The notes beneath the pieces were generated by a model that was given only the letters and a program-made list of their open reading frames with translations, did not search any database and had not been told where the DNA came from. Below are positions 60,401 through 64,000 of a stretch of DNA of 64,000 bases, in pieces. The position numbers were made by a program, and so were the translations under genes. Numbering within the stretch: the stretch's first letter is position 1; each line of letters begins with the position of its first letter. The stretch comes from Mugil cephalus (taxonomy: Eukaryota > Chordata > Actinopteri > Mugiliformes > Mugilidae): contig NC_061774.1 in NCBI RefSeq assembly GCF_022458985.1, positions 8,546,616 to 8,610,615 on the forward strand, given 5' to 3'.

Positions 60401-63151
60401 CTAGGAGCCACTGGTCTGTGTTTACAATCTTGGAATCAATGCATTTTGCGGGGAATGAGGGGCCGTGTCTTCAGACGAGTAAATGGGGTCTTGCTGTGTT
60501 CTCAAGGGCGATGCCCCCCTCTCAGTTTCCAGTGACTCATGCCTGTTTCTGTGGGGCTTACATAAACCTGCCTGTCACACAAATAATTGGTAATTAAGGG
60601 CACCTGGTTGACGTTGGGTACCTCCATGCTCTTTGCTTCTACTACTCCCATGAGTGAATCACCTAGAATCTATTTTTATCCTCGGAGCAACCTGTTTCTA
60701 TTGGATACCTCATCTCATGCACGTACGTCCGTTTTTTTTTTTTTTTTTAAACTTAAAGCAGAAAAGGGCTTTAGAGACTTGATTACTGTACCGGTGAATT
60801 GGGGCTCTGCTGCGCTCCAGCTCAGAGCCCCACTGTGGTCTTTTCTTAGAAACAGAGCAATCTGTCTGTGGCGTCTTCTGCCAGCTTCTCAAAGGCGACT
60901 TAACCTGACACGTCAGAGGGAGAAGTGACATTTATATAAACAGCATCTGTGCGGACAAATTTTCTCTTTTCGTTTTTCCTCACAGCAGCACCACATTTAG
61001 ATTCTTGTCACATCGCTCTCTGTAATGCTCCTTCTATGAACTCGCATACGCGCTCGAGATTTACTGTTGCATGCACAATTCAGTCGCCGTAGTGGATATT
61101 GTGCCACGGGATTTTATATGTACCTTTTATATTTGGTGTTGCTGACTGAGCTGGGAGCAGCCTGTGCATTAAGAACGTCAGTTTCTTGTGTGGTTTAGAT
61201 TCTGATTATGTATGATCAGGAGACCAGAACATGCTCGCTCATGCAAAACCCAGCCGATTGAAGGTTGTCAGTAGTTATTACATGATTATGGAGGAACAGC
61301 CACAAAGGTTATGGTCTAATACCATACAAGAAGTGTAATTGAGTGTATGAGAGATGTGCAGCAGAAAGAGCAGCGGGTTCTCTTCTGAAGGATTTCTCTC
61401 ACAGAGCACACCTGCTAATTTATTCATAAATTACCACTGTGATGCTCATTGCCGTGGTAATTACACAAGGAGGTGGCCACAGTGGTATAAAATCAATACT
61501 GAGGCTCATGCCCAGTCGGTGACACAGAGAAGATTGTTGCCTTAACTCATTTTAGTCCACCACAGATCAGAGCGGATGCAAGGAAATGCTCCAGAGCATG
61601 TAACCAAGCTGATGCTGGACAAAATTTTATCATTTATTTCCAGAAATATATGCTGGCTCTAACAGTGTTGTAGTTATAAGTTACAGAGAGCGAGTTAAGT
61701 CAGGCATGTGGTATATAAAAAAATAAATAAAACAACTGTACAGGAGGAGATAGTAAGATGTTTCGCTGATTCATACATTTATTTAGATGTCTTTTGCTGC
61801 GTACATTAATTTAGATCATTTAAAAATCGAAAAAAATACAAAACAACACAATTATTATATACTGTTATTTTCATGTTACGGCACTCAGTGACTCTAAGAA
61901 TAATTATTAATCAGTCGTTCTCTACCATTGTTTTATCTCATCAGGCATCTTATAAATAGGACAAAATGCTAATATGAGCAACTGTTTATAATCGTTTTGG
62001 TTGGTTGTTACAATATGATTTGTGTTAAAAGGGTGCTTAACAGACATTAAGTAAACTTTGCTGGAGACATGGATTTTTTTTTTTTTTTTTTCTGGAACAC
62101 CACTCTGAATCCGCTGTGTGTTGAGAAAGAAACTCTGAGTGCTGATTTTGAGTGACGTCATGGCTTACTTCACATTGCTGTGGTGGGTTAGGTTTTGACT
62201 GTGTAGGAAAAACTCGGAGAAGATGCTGTCGTTTCATTTTCTTTCCATTCATTCACCTCAGTTGGACCCATGAGCTGTGAAGCCCGAGTGTACGATATTG
62301 GCACGCATTTCTGTGCGCCACAGTGTCGTTTCTGATGCTGCCACTGGATGGCAATGAAGAACTATCTCAGGAAAAATGACGATACTGAACACCATGAAAC
62401 AAGACGCGAGGAATCTAAATAAGACACAAAACTGCACTTTGAAGAGGCACGGAAACATGTGCTTACCCATCTGGCTCTAAACCTCCTGAGGTGTTGCAAA
62501 CGATGACATGTCTTAATGAAACTGTAATACTGGATTGATCCCAGTGTTTTCTTTTACCTCTTGATCTGATCTTTTCTTCTCTGTCTTGTCTGTCAGGTGG
62601 GTAAGATCAATCTGCTGTCAGCTCAACGCAGAGAGCAGCACATTTTGTTGATGGTGTTGTCCATGGTGTCCTGCTACATGCTCTGCTGGATGCCCTATGG
62701 TATCATGGCACTGATGGTCACCTTCGGAAGATCAGGACTGGTCACTCCCATAGCAAGTGTGGTGCCCTCCATCCTGGCCAAGTTCAGCACTGTTGTCAAC
62801 CCCATCATCTACGTGTTCTTCAACAACCAGGTTAGCCCAGACAAAAGGAAAGCAACCACAGATTTATTCTGTGCGAACCTACAAATCACTGCTAACTGGG
62901 ATCGCTTACTTACCTCTGTTGTTTTACAGTTTTATAGTTGCTTCGTGGCCTTCATGAAGTGCACCGAGAAACCCCTGTCCATTCAAACAGTGGAGCACCC
63001 AACTCAGAGGACACAGCTGTCGGGTTTCTTCCACGGCCACAGACAGACTTCACTCAGCACTTCACAACCTCAGGTCAGAAGCCCGAGGAAAGAGGCCCCC
63101 TGCAGCCGGCACAGTGACCCCCACACCGTTTTTGTCCACTACACTCCATAA
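54470..63151 (+). CDS. tmtops: Teleost multiple tissue (TMT) opsin, complete gene
   Basis: Light-sensing class A GPCR that binds retinal, expressed in brain and other tissues in fishes (family knowledge). Coding exons 54470-54866, 57099-57427, 62597-62830, 62930-63151 sum to 1182 nt, 393 residues, in phase; four exons are usual in the encephalopsin/TMT group. Seven hydrophobic segments are seen. Key residues: chromophore Lys304 in AKFSTVVNPIIY, ERY at 146-148, the extracellular counterion candidate Glu193 in GPEGPGTTC, and disulfide Cys122-Cys199. GWSSYGPEGPGTTCSVQW is typical of TMT and OPN3 opsins. The start is ATGGTCGTCCAC at 54470; an upstream in-frame CTG is not needed. The N terminus is Ser-rich with one N-glycosylation site (NFS). 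The TMT subtype (1, 2 or 3) cannot be assigned from memory, and OPN3 itself is less likely. Confidence 0.85.
54867..57098 (+). other. tmtops: Opsin intron 1 (2.2 kb)
   Basis: Holds a decayed coding-like stretch near 55330-55770 (WVKNISLEISKEEWEKI is open near 55665, LINE-like), a (TG)n tract near 55825-55845, and a segment near 56420-56530 that is distantly similar to 60980-61080. Confidence 0.4.
57535..57680 (+). mobile_element. Fragment of a widespread teleost repeat
   Basis: Starts TCTGTTTTATTTAAATAGC and contains GGTGAGGAAAAACTCACTTTT, the conserved parts of a repeat common in fish genomes (class uncertain). Heavily decayed. In opsin intron 2. Confidence 0.4.
57704..58184 (+). mobile_element. 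Internally deleted Tc1/mariner element, both ends present
   Basis: The left end TACACCGATCAGCCACATTA and the right end CATAATGTTATGCCTGAT are inverted. The inside matches 44809-45290 and 45884-46184. The transposase remnant is broken. In opsin intron 2 (57428-62596). Confidence 0.65.
58298..59897 (+). mobile_element. Tc1-type DNA transposon, 1.6 kb, with TA target duplication
   Basis: The ends CAGGTGCTGGCCAGTAAATT and AATTTACTGGCCAGCACCTG are perfect inverted repeats in their outer part, with longer, similar internal stretches. TA flanks it at 58296-58297 and 59898-59899. Copy 1 of the host repeat has a single uninterrupted TA at this place. Carries the transposase pseudogene at 58614-59609. 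Confidence 0.9.
58614..59609 (+). pseudogene. Tc1 transposase, one in-frame stop
   Basis: Cut-and-paste transposase of the Tc1/mariner superfamily (DD34E). The frame has an ATG at 58614 and continues to TAA at 59607-59609 with one TGA at 59127-59129. N-terminal helix-turn-helix: SVSKHINRQAKG. Catalytic triad: Asp in FSDESKF, Asp in QQDLAPAH, and Glu in NPIENLW, with 34 residues between the last two. The length of about 331 codons is typical. No frameshift is seen. If the stop is real the enzyme is dead. Confidence 0.85.
60374..62596 (+). other. tmtops: Opsin intron 2, downstream part
   Basis: No exon is seen. Poly(T) runs occur near 60731-60749 and on + near 62071-62090. 60980-61080 resembles 56420-56530. 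Confidence 0.4.
62597..62830 (+). other. tmtops: Opsin exon 3: TM6-TM7 with the retinal Lys
   Basis: Encodes CWMPYG of TM6 and SILAKFSTVVNPIIYVFFNNQ of TM7. Lys304 is the retinal attachment site. Its last codon joins exon 4 to give NNQFYSCFVAF, the expected junction for this family. Confidence 0.85.
62831..62929 (+). other. tmtops: Opsin intron 3, 99 nt, open in frame
   Basis: The donor GTTAGC is weak; the acceptor is tttacag. Its length is a multiple of three with no stop, so retention would add 33 residues (VSPDKRKATT and onward) after NNQ. Family knowledge says NNQ is followed directly by F-Y, so splicing is the main form. Confidence 0.65.
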
Positions 63152-63468
63152 AACTTTTTTTTCGGATTTCTCAACCTCCTAACTGTAAATTTTTTTCATT
63201 GTCCAGAATCCAAAGTGCAACTAAAACACAATGCTGTTAATTTCACAGTAAAGATAAAGTCCAGTTCTTTGAATGTATAGCAAACACGGTGCTATGTGGG
63301 CCAACATTTGCTTTCATTTTTGTTTAATTTGGTCATGTGCTGACCTCCCATATATGCAACTGTCTGTGTATACAGTGTATTTTGAGGAAAGGCTGTCAGA
63401 ACACAAGTTGAAGCTGACGAGAGATCTGGAAAGAAAGTCAAAACCAATGATTGTCATGCCTTACATTA

Positions 63469-63474
63469 AATAAA
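63469..63474 (+). terminator. tmtops: Poly(A) signal, opsin
   Basis: AATAAA about 320 bp after the stop codon. Confidence 0.5.
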
Positions 63475-63598
63475 ACCCTGCCCGAACTTTGTCCTGTTTT
63501 CGTTTTTCTCCTTGCCATTCTTAGTTTGTCTTCCACAAATGTCAAGCACAAGAATAGTGTTACACTTACACTTGCAAGCTGTTGTAAGAGATGGCTGA

Positions 63599-63640
63599 TA
63601 TATATATATGTGTGTGTGTGTATATATACACATATATTAG
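63599..63640. repeat. (TA)n/(TG)n microsatellite
   Basis: Alternating TA, then TG, then TA again, near the window end. Confidence 0.85.
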
Positions 63641-63779
63641 TATATCATAATATACAAAGGGTGTTCAGACAAGTGCATAAAATGAATGACATTTTGCTTG
63701 TAATTTGGTGACTGGAAAATGAATCAGTAAATGAAAGATAAGCGTGGTGTGTGTGTTCTTGTACATCTTTCTGAGATAC

Positions 63780-64000
63780 AGTTCTGTGGAAAAAAGTGTT
63801 GGGTGCCCTTCCAGATTTCTTATTTTTTGCATGTCTGTCACGCCTAAATGTATGAGATCATCAATCTAATTTAAATATTAGTCAAGGATAACACACATAA
63901 ACACAAAATGCATTATTAAGGGAACAAACAACTAAATCCAAACCTACATGGCCCTGTATGAACAACTGATTTCCCCAGTCGCATTTGTGCTAACTTGCAA
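63780..64000 (+). mobile_element. Left end of another Tc1-type element, cut by the window edge
   Basis: ACAGTTCTGTGGAAAAAAGT and the following TTCTTATTTTTTGCATGTCTG match the terminus of a Tc1-like family common in fishes (from memory). The transposase, if any, lies past the window. Confidence 0.45.

Noticed and set aside
54470-63151. GPR101 or BRS3, which lie in the human Xq26.3 region
   Set aside because: The protein has the retinal Lys in TM7, the GPEGPGTTC loop and the NNQFY junction of opsins, so it is not a peptide or orphan receptor.

Overview
The window is vertebrate nuclear DNA and reads as a compact teleost (percomorph-like) genome. Genes are split by short GT-AG introns. Tc1/mariner, hAT-like and Harbinger-like debris fills the introns and gaps. 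One gene is a TMT opsin, a non-mammalian type of opsin. The species cannot be named from the sequence. No CRISPR array, operon or other prokaryotic feature was seen.

Layout: (1) 385-539 (+), last coding exon of an FHL1-type LIM gene. (2) 3938-25327 (-), a complete MAP7-family gene, 17 coding exons and 737 codons, best called map7d3 from its neighbours. (3) 26729-29515 (-), a complete TNF-receptor gene, 10 coding exons and 388 codons, with a TROY/XEDAR-like ectodomain and a C-terminal death domain. (4) 31330-44114 (+), a complete adhesion GPCR, 28 coding exons and 1200 codons, best called adgrg4. (5) 47278-49063 (+), a small vestigial-like gene, vgll1, 3 coding exons and 192 codons. (6) 54470-63151 (+), a complete TMT-type opsin, 4 coding exons and 393 codons. 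All five complete models were joined by hand using splice consensus, reading phase and family similarity. In each the exon lengths sum to a multiple of three with one terminal stop. No transcript evidence was available.

The order and orientation fhl1(+), map7d3(-), adgrg4(+), vgll1(+) match the human Xq26.3 block FHL1-MAP7D3-ADGRG4-VGLL1. The human genes BRS3 and HTATSF1, which lie between ADGRG4 and VGLL1, are not seen here. The TNF receptor and the opsin are extra to the mammalian order as I know it. The genes are not a pathway: they are microtubule, TNF-signalling, adhesion-GPCR, TEAD-cofactor and light-sensing genes that share a neighbourhood.

The gaps at 44-47 kb and 57.5-60.4 kb share two repeat families: internally deleted Tc1/mariner elements, and an unclassified repeat of about 0.6 kb. 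One copy of that repeat is split by a 1.6 kb Tc1-type transposon with matching ends, a TA target duplication and a DD34E transposase broken by one stop codon. The most interesting items are the death-domain receptor, the shortened adhesion GPCR, an in-frame open intron in the opsin, and the nested transposon.
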